From assembly GCF_028283685.1 (NCBI RefSeq), contig NZ_JAPWKF010000009.1:147384-211383 (forward strand): a stretch of DNA of 64,000 bases, in the 5' to 3' direction. Under the pieces are notes generated by a model. The model ran no database searches. It was given only the letters and a program-made list of their open reading frames with translations, and was not told the origin of the DNA. Below are positions 10,201 through 17,801 of this stretch, piece by piece. The DNA comes from Edaphobacter sp. (lineage in GTDB: Bacteria; Acidobacteriota; Terriglobia; Terriglobales; Acidobacteriaceae). The translations under genes and the position numbers were made by a program. Each line of letters begins with the position of its first letter. The stretch's first letter is position 1.

Positions 10201-12309
10201 GTCAACACGCCCTACTCGGGACATTCGAGTGTCGTACCGCAATATATGTCGAACCCGGCGGCGAGGCATCCGAGGAGCGCGGAGGGTATGCCGGGCGAGT
10301 ATGTACCGTCGACCTCGGCATCGGCGCTGCCTCCGGTGTCCCCGAGCGGTGTCAGCCAGCCCCCGGCAGAAGATATCGTCGCCTACGGAGCACCAACGGC
10401 GGCCAACGATCGCGAGCGCGATCAGGCGTTGAGTTACGCTACGCCGTCGGCTTCTGGAGCTGGCCGTTCGCAGGATGTCTACGGGCCGTATGTTCCGTAT
10501 GTACCGTCAGCGAATGCTGCGCAGTCGGCGCTTGCGGCACCAGCTGAGGCGCTGAACAATCCTGCCTGGGGATACACGCCGTCTCCGACTGCCGTTCGGC
10601 TGGGAGATGCGACTCCTCATGGAATGCCCCAGCAGAAAGATGTGACTGATGTTCTGCCGACGACGCGGTACGTCCCCAATGCTCATGTGGGTGCATCGCG
10701 TTCGGGGCGGCCAATGGTGGGGCAGAGCAGCCCTCCGCAGGATGACCTGGTGACGCACAACGCGCAGTATGCGCCTGGCGCACAGGCAGGGAACCAGAAC
10801 GGCGATAGCTATGGACAGCAGTATCCCCAGCCGGGACTGGCGCCCCGCCGCTCGACGCCTCGCCGCAAGCTCCCCGCTCAGCCGGCGGCGCCTGCGATCC
10901 CTGCGGCTGCTCCCGCACCAACGCAGGAGTCGCTCGGATATCCCTCGGTAGCTCGTCCGCTGACGGACTCCGGCTATCCGACGCTGACCCCGATGCCGTC
11001 GCAGGATCAACCACCGACGGACTCCCAGCTGATGGCCAGACAGGTGCCCCCGCTGCGTGGATCTTATGGCGATTCCGGTGTCGTTCCGGGGGGGCAGATG
11101 TCGCCGCGCGAAAAGACCGAAATGGAGCTTGCTGCCATTGAAAGCTCCTACTCCGGCTGGGTGGGGGGAGCTGCAATTGGACGTTATCGCAGCGGCAATG
11201 CGGGTTTTGATCGGCTGAACGACACGGAGGCTCCCCTGGAGGCTTCAGTCGTGATGGGAAAATCCGTGCGTGTTTCGGTCATCCCGCGTGCGATCTTTCT
11301 TAGCTCGGGAGTCATCGATGTCGCCCAATTCCAGAGCCAGAGCGGCGGAACGATTCCCGTGCTGGGCACGCTACCCGGCAATGCTCTTATAGCTCCGGCC
11401 GAGCAGTTTTCTTCGGGTGTTGGTGGCGAGTTGCAGCTTGTGTCACAGAACATCGGGCTCTCGATCGGCTACACACCGTATGACTTTCTCGTTTCGAACG
11501 TGATCGGCCATTTCCGTCTGCGCCCCCTTGGAGGGCCGATCTCGTTCTACGGCGATCGCGACTCCGTGAAGGATACGCAGCTGTCCTATGCCGGACTTCG
11601 CGATCCCGGAACGATCTCGGCTCTCTACTCCGGCAACATCTGGGGCGGTGTGGTCTCGACTGGCGGAGGTATCCGCTTCGAGAAAGGGGATGAGCGCGCA
11701 GGCCTGTACGCGCAAGGTGGAGGAGCGGTCATCGATGGACACCACGTTCTGGAAAATCGTCGCTATGACGGTACGCTGGGAGCGTACTTCCTTGCGCATC
11801 GTTGGCCGGAGTACGGCAAGCTGAATATCGGCGTGAACCTGTTCGGCATGCACTACGACTATAACGAGCAGGGAATGAGCTACGGCAATGGCGGCTACTT
11901 CAGCCCCAATGCCTACTTCCTGGCGTCGGTTCCGTTTACCTTTGAAGGCAAGTACGGCAAGAACTTCAACTACACCGTCAACGGGAGCGCTGGCATCCAG
12001 ACCTTCCAGGAGTCTTCAGCACCGTACTACCCGCTCGACCTTCCGTTGCAGACAGCATCGAATAACGCGTACTATTCGCAGTCGAGCGATACCGGCCTGA
12101 ACTACGGCGTCGATGCTCAGGGAGCGTATCGTTTCGGAGATCGCTGGTATGTCGGCGGATTTCTCACCGCCAACAACACCCGCAACTACAACCTGGTGAC
12201 GGGTGGATTCTATGTGCGCTTTATGTTCAAGCCACAGGTCGGTACCGAAGGCGGTCCGCGGGGCCTCTTCCCGATCAACACTGGATTCCGTCCTCTGCGC
12301 GTACCGTAA
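7282..12309 (+). CDS. bcsC: Cellulose export protein BcsC: TPR scaffold plus outer-membrane barrel
   Basis: Outer-membrane porin with periplasmic TPR arm that guides cellulose out of the cell. I place the start at ATG 7282 because it opens on a signal peptide (MSPISPTRAFL, cleavage near LHAQA); a TTG nine codons upstream is also open. The protein has about 1675 residues. Residues from about 25 to 940 are TPR-like repeats rich in Gln/Ala, about 940-1280 form a Pro/Ser/Tyr-rich linker, and the last 390 or so form the BcsC-type beta barrel (for example SGWVGGAAIGRYRSGNAGFD and a C-terminal GGFYVRFMFKP). E. coli BcsC is near 1150 residues, so both the TPR arm and the linker are longer here. Last gene of the bcs operon. 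Confidence 0.92.
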   Translation: MSPISPTRAFLAAMLLGVGTLPVLLHAQAGGSATQVLLDKAHALETRGRLDMASQAWQQVLLSEPNNVEALAGLARSAKVSGNSALAGTYLDRLRAINPKDSNIARIQATDSQASQTAQLQQAGKYAQSGQYSQAMTIYRKEFGENPPAGDWALAYYETEAAIPEDRAHAITGLRGMVKRYPDDSRYQVALGRILTYNPQTRSEGRRFLEKYPNDVQAVEALHQSLVWDQSNPASAADLRAYLSKHDDPQLAEALKRQPKGGPAALPQTPQQIAQTKMARARNQEEAAAYSALNARHLEEAGTRFKEILAKEPQNPRALAGLGYVRMQQGNFGGAISFLEQAKQYGARDSGLDEALESSHFYSVMGEGQMALADNDLTTAEQKYQQALSLRPNSPEALEGLGGTLLKAQQNDAAAQVYERFTKAQPASIAAWRGLFLAQSNGGNAPGALITESKIPSAVRLQLMKDMDYLRSLASDYSAVGRDADAQRVLQSALQLPYPSGGNGLKIETQLQYGALLQQANRPEQAAALYNQALRSDLSNAQAWQGLIRAQHGMKQDAAALQSLQNMPPAVYQEAMRDPGFQTTVASIYQAQNRIDIAQEILEKSIAAQMKAGQKPSTAVLLQLAGMYMARNDAQHAFPIYRKILTADPQRTDAWKGLITVLHGTGRDQDALAQIQQIPQTTRTQLESDPEYLQAVAGVYNGLGQPQQAMIYMQRVQQHYAAQHAAPPADIDIQDAWLLYNGGNDAGLYRQLMLLGGRPDLTDEQRRTVQTIWSNWAVRRASQTAATGNTKRSLAILNAAAKAFPDNPGVVRALATGYARAGQPKQAIAIFHAQDMTAASSTDYKSAVGAALAAGDKKDAEIWLRYGLDQYPRDAEMLNLAARFEQARGNNGRAADYFKASLAAMPPGDPGAELANELSQPAPVRGLPSAGHAADLSDLLGVPEDGDTDGSPREPAKPYLPSYSNYYGQAPVQVNTPYSGHSSVVPQYMSNPAARHPRSAEGMPGEYVPSTSASALPPVSPSGVSQPPAEDIVAYGAPTAANDRERDQALSYATPSASGAGRSQDVYGPYVPYVPSANAAQSALAAPAEALNNPAWGYTPSPTAVRLGDATPHGMPQQKDVTDVLPTTRYVPNAHVGASRSGRPMVGQSSPPQDDLVTHNAQYAPGAQAGNQNGDSYGQQYPQPGLAPRRSTPRRKLPAQPAAPAIPAAAPAPTQESLGYPSVARPLTDSGYPTLTPMPSQDQPPTDSQLMARQVPPLRGSYGDSGVVPGGQMSPREKTEMELAAIESSYSGWVGGAAIGRYRSGNAGFDRLNDTEAPLEASVVMGKSVRVSVIPRAIFLSSGVIDVAQFQSQSGGTIPVLGTLPGNALIAPAEQFSSGVGGELQLVSQNIGLSIGYTPYDFLVSNVIGHFRLRPLGGPISFYGDRDSVKDTQLSYAGLRDPGTISALYSGNIWGGVVSTGGGIRFEKGDERAGLYAQGGGAVIDGHHVLENRRYDGTLGAYFLAHRWPEYGKLNIGVNLFGMHYDYNEQGMSYGNGGYFSPNAYFLASVPFTFEGKYGKNFNYTVNGSAGIQTFQESSAPYYPLDLPLQTASNNAYYSQSSDTGLNYGVDAQGAYRFGDRWYVGGFLTANNTRNYNLVTGGFYVRFMFKPQVGTEGGPRGLFPINTGFRPLRVP

Positions 12310-12447
12310 AGCGGCCCGTCCTGAGCGTGTGACGCCTAAATGTGGCTGCGACGAGTTTTACATGGTCGCACTCTCCATGATTTTTTTCATTTTGTATTTT
12401 TCATCCAAGAAACTTAACTTGCCTTGTCGGGGTGGATCAGGTAATTC

Positions 12448-12461
12448 CTTGTAGCTACAAG
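12448..12461. promoter_or_regulatory. 14-bp perfect palindrome upstream of the SYLF gene
   Basis: CTTGTAGCTACAAG is a perfect inverted repeat about 110 nt before the SYLF-protein start, in an AT-rich intergenic stretch. It could be an operator; no cognate regulator is next to it. Confidence 0.35.
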
Positions 12462-12568
12462 CAACTGCCGAGGCAAGGTGTGCCGTCGTATGCGTGAGGC
12501 CAAAAGCGGTGCAATAGCCTCTAAGGCACCTAGTTGCAATTATGAAGAGAGTAAGAGGAGACAAAAAG

Positions 12569-13258
12569 ATGAAGCGATTGACGATTCTGTCAGCCTGCAT
12601 GATGCTAGCGCTGCCGATGATGGCGCAGCAGAAGGAACAAGACCGGATCAAAGAATCGGGCCTGGTTCTCAAAGACATTATCGAAATGCCGGATAAGGGC
12701 ATTCCCCACGACCTTCTGGATAAGTCGGCGTGCGTGATCGTATTCCCTTCGGTGAAGAAGGCAGCCTTTGTTGTTGGCGGCAGCTATGGCCGCGGCGTGA
12801 TCACCTGCCGTACCGGTAAGAATTATGCCGGGCCGTGGAGCGCACCTGCGATGTTTGCCCTCGAAGGCGCAAGCTTCGGTTTCCAGATCGGTGGTCAGGC
12901 TACCGACTTCGTTCTGCTGGTGATGAACGATAAGGGAGCCCGCTCCGTCATGTCCAGCAAGGTAAAGATCGGTGCTGATGCTTCGGCTGCTGCGGGACCG
13001 GTTGGCCGTAACGCCAGTGCAGAGACCGATATCGTCCTGAAGGCTGAGCTCCTCTCCTGGTCCCGTGCCCAGGGTCTGTTCGCCGGCATCTCGCTGGCAG
13101 GTTCGACGCTGCGTTCCGATGATGGCGCGAACAAGTCGCTCTATGGTTCCGAGCTTAGCGCCCAGGACATCGTCTTTGGCGGCAAGGTTAAGGCACCGGC
13201 TGCTGCGCGTGGTCTGCTTGGTGAGTTGACCAAGATCACACCGCATCATCAGCAGTAG
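12569..13258 (+). CDS. Secreted SYLF (Ysc84-type) lipid-binding domain protein
   Basis: SYLF/Ysc84 domain protein of 229 residues. ATG 12569 is chosen over 12542 because AAGAGGAG (12553-12560) sits 8 nt upstream and the protein then starts with a clean signal peptide ending near MMAQ. The mature part shows family-typical segments: ACVIVFPSVKKAAFVVGGSYG, a Gly-rich GASFGFQIGGQATDFVLLVM block and GADASAAAGPVGR. In eukaryotes the domain binds phosphoinositides; the bacterial role is not defined and it is probably periplasmic. It stands alone, ends before a strong hairpin, and faces the convergent sigma-factor operon. Family call firm, function open. Confidence 0.85.
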   Translation: MKRLTILSACMMLALPMMAQQKEQDRIKESGLVLKDIIEMPDKGIPHDLLDKSACVIVFPSVKKAAFVVGGSYGRGVITCRTGKNYAGPWSAPAMFALEGASFGFQIGGQATDFVLLVMNDKGARSVMSSKVKIGADASAAAGPVGRNASAETDIVLKAELLSWSRAQGLFAGISLAGSTLRSDDGANKSLYGSELSAQDIVFGGKVKAPAAARGLLGELTKITPHHQQ

Positions 13259-13271
13259 TTAGCTGCAGATT

Positions 13272-13350
13272 AAATAACGGCAAGGGCTTCGGTTTTGCGT
13301 CATTTCGACAAAAAAGCCGAAGCCCCTTCCTTTTGGAAGGGGCTTCAAAA
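13272..13350. terminator. Bidirectional terminator between SYLF gene and sigma operon
   Basis: Arms at 13319-13330 and 13335-13346 form a perfect 12-bp stem (GAAGCCCCTTCC) with a TTTT loop. On the minus strand this is followed by GGCTTTTTT, a classic intrinsic terminator for the sigma/anti-sigma operon. A second pairing, GGGCTTCGG near 13274 with CCGAAGCCC near 13317, can serve the plus strand. Confidence 0.8.
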
Positions 13351-13372
13351 GTCTTGCCTGCAACTTGATGGC

Positions 13373-13612
13373 TTAGGTTTTGCTGGCCAAACACTTGGTC
13401 ATGATGGCTGAATGCAGGCGTTCGCGCAGGTCATCCGAGATATCGTAGATCTCGTTGCCGCGGTAGACCTCGATGGTCTGCCGTGTGGTGTTGAGGACGA
13501 CGCGACAGTGACTGCACTCGCCAAGATGGGCGCGAACCTCTTCTAGAAGCTCAGGAGGAATCTGGCCGTCGAAGTAGTCGGTGAGCTGGCTGAGAAAGTC
13601 GGTGCAGTTCAT
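13373..13612 (-). CDS. Small zinc-finger (zf-HC2) anti-sigma factor
   Basis: A 79-residue protein with the HxxxCxxC arrangement HLGECSHC near residues 29-36, typical of zf-HC2 anti-sigma factors (ZAS domain), and no membrane helix, so probably a soluble cytoplasmic anti-sigma. Its ATG overlaps the stop of the upstream ECF sigma gene by ATGA (13609-13612). That supports a co-translated sigma/anti-sigma pair, the anti-sigma holding the sigma inactive until a signal (often redox for soluble ZAS proteins) releases it. Confidence 0.8.
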   Translation of the reverse strand: MNCTDFLSQLTDYFDGQIPPELLEEVRAHLGECSHCRVVLNTTRQTIEVYRGNEIYDISDDLRERLHSAIMTKCLASKT

Positions 13613-14232
13613 GCGGGTTGTCCTTCCTTATGCCCAAAATACCTGCTGAGGCGCTCGCGAAGTTGAAGGCGGGCCCGCAGGAGGCGCGATTTTACAGCGG
13701 GTACGCTCAAGCCGAGTGCCTCCGCAGTCTCTTCGGTAGAGAGATTTTCGATGTCGCGGAGGGTGAAGACGGTCCGAAATCCGGGAGGAAGTCCCTGGAT
13801 GGTCTTGCGCAGGATGTCTCCCAGCTCATTCTGATCGAAGATCTGTTCAGGATTCGGGCGCCACTCGGCAAAGTCACGAGGGATGGAGCCTTCTTCAGTC
13901 TGAACGTCTTCGTCCATTGAGACTGTCTTGCTGGTCTTACGCTTGCGCAGGCGCATGAGACTCTCGTTGACGGCGATTCGGACAAGCCAGGTCGAGAACT
14001 TAGAGTTTCCCTGGAACTGGTCCAGCTTCTCGTAAGCCTTGAGAAAAGCGTCCTGCGTGATGTCTTCAGCGTCTTCACGATTCTGAGTTATGTGCTGCGC
14101 AACACGAAAGATCTGGCGTTCGTACTGCCGGACCAGCTGCTCGAAAGCAGCTGTATCTCCACTTTTGGCGCGCTCGACCAGAGCGACGTCGGGATGGATC
14201 TCTTCCGTTCCTGGGGATTGGATGGCGGGCAT
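13609..14232 (-). CDS. ECF-type RNA polymerase sigma factor
   Basis: ECF sigma-70 factor of 207 residues counted from ATG 14232 (a TTG two codons upstream is also open). Region 2 is clear, with AFEQLVRQYERQIFRVAQ and EDAEDITQDAFLKAYEKL followed by FSTWLVRIAVNESLMRLR. Region 4 contains TEETAEALGLSVPAVKSRLL, the helix-turn-helix that reads the -35. It directs polymerase to a small regulon, probably including its own promoter; the targets cannot be read from sequence. Co-transcribed with the zf-HC2 anti-sigma downstream. Confidence 0.92.
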   Translation of the reverse strand: MPAIQSPGTEEIHPDVALVERAKSGDTAAFEQLVRQYERQIFRVAQHITQNREDAEDITQDAFLKAYEKLDQFQGNSKFSTWLVRIAVNESLMRLRKRKTSKTVSMDEDVQTEEGSIPRDFAEWRPNPEQIFDQNELGDILRKTIQGLPPGFRTVFTLRDIENLSTEETAEALGLSVPAVKSRLLRARLQLRERLSRYFGHKEGQPA

Positions 14233-14466
14233 GAGCAAAAGGTGCGTTATTCCTTACTTGACCGAGAGGTTTGCTCCCCATTTGGGGGGCCGATCAAGAC
14301 AGCTTTCATACTAAATGCCTGCAGGAGAACCGGCAAAGCCTATAAGGGGGGCCGTCTGCCGGGATAAGCCCGATGTATCTGTGCAGATTCCGGTTCGTAG
14401 AGTCCTTTCGGCATCCCCTCTGCCGCGTCATACATTGAAGGAGTAGCAATGTTGCTCTGAGAGGTC

Positions 14467-16839
14467 ATGTTGACGGTTCGCAGTAAGTTTCTGATATTTG
14501 CTCTGCCTGGTTGCCTGCTGGCCGGTTTGGTGTGCCCTTCGGCGCAGGGATACCAGTCTTCGGCTAAGCCGAAGTCGCAGACCAAATCATCGAGCAGCAA
14601 GAAGGCTCCTGCGAAGTCGTCGTCCAAGACCTCAAAGTCCAAAGCTGCAACCGGGTCAAAGTCCAAAGCCGGGACGCACTCTTCCTCCAAGACCTCGTCC
14701 AGAGCCTCCTCGAAAAAGAGAAGATCGAAGCCGACAGCACAGACAATTCGTCTGACGACGGCATTCCATGCGTCGGAGCAGCTTCGTCCCATGGCGCAAC
14801 AGCTGGCAGCTGCTCGTTCTGCTGCTGCTTACTCTGGCGTTGAATCGTATGCCCACGGCCACCCCGGAGAAGCGGCCGCAACGGCGTGGCTGGCGATCGG
14901 ACATGCGTATATGCTGGACCGCCGGTATCCGGAGGCGATGTCCGCATTTCGCCAGGCCAGCACGAGCGGTAAAGCGTTGGATGATTATGCGGACTATCTT
15001 GGAGCACAGGCTGCGCTGGCGGCTAACCAGGGTGCAGCTGCATACAGCCTGCTCGATCGCTTTGCGGAGAGGCATCCGGACAGCATCTTCGTGGCGACGG
15101 CTCCTACCTTACTTGCGAATGCTTATCTGCAGCAGAATAATCCGCAGAAGGCGATTGCTACACTTCAACCGCTGGCGGAGACTGCCCAGGGAGCACATAG
15201 CGATTTCCGCTACGCGCTTGGTCGCGCCTACCAGCTCGCCGGTGATGTCGGCCACGCTGCGCCGATGTTTCGTAGTGTCTATGTCAAATACCCGCTAAGC
15301 GGGGAAGCACCTCAGGCGAAGGCCCAGCTTGACGCCATGGGTGTTCCGTTGACCGCAGTCGAACGCAAGATTCACGCCGACACACTGTTCAACGCAAAGC
15401 GCTACACCGACGCGAGCCAGGAATATCACGATATCGCGCGTAACGATACAAGCCTCTCGCAGTCGGATAAAGATTCGCTGGCTATCTATGCCGCAGTGTG
15501 CGAGATGAAGCTGAAGCGCATTGGACGGCGCGATGTAGAGCGTCTGCCGCAGACGGCGGATGATACCGCAGCCGCGAAGCTCTACATGCTTGCGGAGATC
15601 TCCCGCAGCGAGAAGAAGGAAGAAGAGCACACGGAAGTGCTCAACACGCTGATTAAGCAGTTTCCCAAGAGCCGATGGCTGGAAGAAGCGCTTTATTCCG
15701 GCGGGAATATGTATCTGCTGAAGCACGATTATCAGCAAGCGATCTATCACTACAAGATGCTTGTGGATCTCTTCCCGAAGAGCTCGTACGCTCCTTCGGC
15801 ACATTGGCGGGTTGCGTGGATGAACTATCGTCTGCGCAACTACCCGGAAGCTGCCCGGCTGATGGATGAACAGATTGTGCGCTATGGTGCAGGCATTGAG
15901 GCGCCAACGGCGCTCTATTGGCGTGGGCGCATCTACGAGGATGAAGAGCACAATTCCGGCCAGGCGCTGAACTACTACCGTTCTCTCTCAGAGAGCTATA
16001 CAAATTACTACTACGCAGGTCTCGCACGGAAGCGCATCGCCATGCTGGCATCGAGCGCGCCAGCGGTACCTGCTGCCGAGGCGCTGGCGTCGGTCCGTCC
16101 ATTGATTATCCCGACTCTTACGGGAGAGTTGCCGGAAAACGAGCCACATCTGATTAAGGCTCGTCTCCTGGCAAACGCGGCGCTTAACGAATATATCGGC
16201 CCTGAGATTCAGGCGGGAGCTGGTTCAGAAGAGTGGGGTGTCTTTGCGCAGGCCGATATCTACAACTCGTTTGGAGAGACGACCCGCGCTTTGCAGTCCA
16301 TGAAGCGCAGTGGAATTTCGTTCTTCTCCCTCCCGGTCAGCAAGGTTCCGATGGCCTATTGGAAGATTCTGTTCCCCCGTCCGTACTGGGCGGAACTGAG
16401 TGCCAATGCGCAGAAGAATAATCTTGATCCTTATCTTGTTGCTTCTCTCATCCGCCAGGAGTCAGAGTTCAATGCAGGCGCCGTCAGTCATGCAAATGCT
16501 TACGGTCTGATGCAGTTGCTGCCTTCGGTAGGGAAGTCGCTTGCGAAAAAGCAGGGGCTAAAAGGGATTGGTACAACACAGCTTCTCAACCCCTCGATCA
16601 ACCTGCAACTTGGTACCTACAATATGCGCCTGGTGATCGACCGTTACAGCGGCCAGCTGGAATATGCGCTTGCTTCCTACAACGCCGGCGATGTTCCGGT
16701 TCGACAGTGGATGGGGTCGAGCGATTACAAGGATATCGCCGAGTACGTAGAGTCGATTCCATATACCGAGACGCGGGAGTACGTGCAGGCCATTCTGCGC
16801 AACCAGCAGATCTATCACGAGGTGTATGCGGGACATTGA
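14467..16839 (+). CDS. Soluble lytic murein transglycosylase (Slt-type) with Lys/Ser-rich linker
   Basis: Periplasmic lytic transglycosylase of 790 residues that cleaves peptidoglycan to 1,6-anhydro-muropeptides. Residues 1-29 or so are a signal peptide. About 30-95 form a Ser/Lys/Ala-rich, strongly basic low-complexity tract. The middle is an alpha-superhelical TPR-like U-domain. The C-terminal SLT domain has catalytic Glu in LIRQESEFNAGAVSHANAYG, the LMQLLPSV motif, and LEYALASYNAGDVPVRQW. E. coli Slt70 is about 645 residues and lacks the basic tract. Single gene, divergent from the sigma operon. The ATG is close to a weak GAGAGG. Confidence 0.9.
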   Translation: MLTVRSKFLIFALPGCLLAGLVCPSAQGYQSSAKPKSQTKSSSSKKAPAKSSSKTSKSKAATGSKSKAGTHSSSKTSSRASSKKRRSKPTAQTIRLTTAFHASEQLRPMAQQLAAARSAAAYSGVESYAHGHPGEAAATAWLAIGHAYMLDRRYPEAMSAFRQASTSGKALDDYADYLGAQAALAANQGAAAYSLLDRFAERHPDSIFVATAPTLLANAYLQQNNPQKAIATLQPLAETAQGAHSDFRYALGRAYQLAGDVGHAAPMFRSVYVKYPLSGEAPQAKAQLDAMGVPLTAVERKIHADTLFNAKRYTDASQEYHDIARNDTSLSQSDKDSLAIYAAVCEMKLKRIGRRDVERLPQTADDTAAAKLYMLAEISRSEKKEEEHTEVLNTLIKQFPKSRWLEEALYSGGNMYLLKHDYQQAIYHYKMLVDLFPKSSYAPSAHWRVAWMNYRLRNYPEAARLMDEQIVRYGAGIEAPTALYWRGRIYEDEEHNSGQALNYYRSLSESYTNYYYAGLARKRIAMLASSAPAVPAAEALASVRPLIIPTLTGELPENEPHLIKARLLANAALNEYIGPEIQAGAGSEEWGVFAQADIYNSFGETTRALQSMKRSGISFFSLPVSKVPMAYWKILFPRPYWAELSANAQKNNLDPYLVASLIRQESEFNAGAVSHANAYGLMQLLPSVGKSLAKKQGLKGIGTTQLLNPSINLQLGTYNMRLVIDRYSGQLEYALASYNAGDVPVRQWMGSSDYKDIAEYVESIPYTETREYVQAILRNQQIYHEVYAGH

Positions 16840-16937
16840 TTCGCATCTGCCGTTGGATCGACCTGCGGATCGTAGATTTGATGCGCGGAATATTTAGTTC
16901 AGCATGGACTCGCTCCGGTACTCCCCAAAAGTGGCGG

Positions 16938-16965
16938 TTGACAGCAGCCGAAAATCGGATATGCT
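16938..16965 (+). promoter_or_regulatory. Sigma-70-like promoter for the zinc-ribbon gene
   Basis: TTGACA at 16938-16943 and TATGCT at 16960-16965 are separated by 16 nt, about 135 nt before the start codon of the small zinc-ribbon gene. Confidence 0.55.
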
Positions 16966-17101
16966 TTGCACCATAACTTGTGCATCTCGCGATGCTGGAC
17001 ACAACAAGGCCGGTAAGGTGTGCAGATCCCGCGAAACTGGTGTCCAGTACAAACGCGGCATGCGCTCGAAATAGCCTCAACGATGTTGCGGATGGGAGCC
17101 T

Positions 17102-17365
17102 ATGATCGCAGAATTGAACCTTCTCGAAGAATGGATTCCGGAACAGATGCAGCCGGGCACATTGTTTCTCCTGGAGCAGGCGGGGGATCTTGGGCACAGC
17201 GAGAACCCCTATTGGGCTGTGCTGGCCTGCCCGTCCTGTGGCTCTCTCGGGCTGATTACCCGACAACAATGTGCGGGGCTTGAGACGATGATCTGCGGTT
17301 CGGACTCGTGCTCTGCCGAGTATTTCCTGAATGAAAAGGCTATCTGCTATCGCCGTCCTCACTGA
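17102..17365 (+). CDS. Small zinc-ribbon protein of unknown function
   Basis: An 87-residue protein with ATG 17102 preceded by GGGAGCC. It contains CPSCGSLG and, about 20 residues later, CGSDSC, a likely four-Cys zinc ribbon. The N-terminal 45 residues are acidic with no recognised domain. A plausible sigma-70 promoter lies upstream and tRNA-Leu follows downstream. It could be a DNA/RNA-binding adaptor, but I do not recognise the family. Confidence 0.6.
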   Translation: MIAELNLLEEWIPEQMQPGTLFLLEQAGDLGHSENPYWAVLACPSCGSLGLITRQQCAGLETMICGSDSCSAEYFLNEKAICYRRPH

Positions 17366-17542
17366 GTTGCCGTCATCCTCGATACGAACAAGGCTGGCGA
17401 TGTCATGACGTCGCCAGTTGAGTGTGTCACCGTTGATTCAGAGAGCCTCTTTTCTTCCGTGCTGACATGTCTGTATGTGGCTTCTCGGCGTTTCCTTCCG
17501 ATGCGTTAACATTGAGTTGTAAAGCGCTCTTGATGGAGCTTA

Positions 17543-17631
17543 GCCCGGATGGTGAAATCGGCAGACACAGCGGACTTAAAATCCGCAGACCTTAACCGGT
17601 CGTGGGGGTTCAAGTCCCCCTCCGGGCACCA
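17543..17631 (+). tRNA. tRNA-Leu (anticodon UAA)
   Basis: Acceptor arms GCCCGGA (17543-17549) and TCCGGGC (17621-17627) pair perfectly. The anticodon stem GCGGA/TCCGC encloses CTTAAAA with anticodon TAA. There is a long class II variable arm, the T loop GTTCAAGTC, and an encoded CCA at 17629-17631. Confidence 0.97.
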
Positions 17632-17801
17632 ATCAAGTAATGACTTTTGTCTGATTTTCAGTATTGAGCGTAGTCCTGGTTGCTGGCTACGCATAGCAAG
17701 CTTAGCGATCCTTGCTCGAGGTCTTCGCGAGAGAGTTATCGTATCGCCTGTTTCGCGCTTTTTGAGACGCGAGCGGCCGTCCCGGTGAATAATTCTCTGT
17801 G

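Noticed and set aside
7375..10269. 964-codon open frame antisense to bcsC
   Set aside because: It is an Arg-rich shadow of a GC-rich gene with no domain or ribosome binding site.
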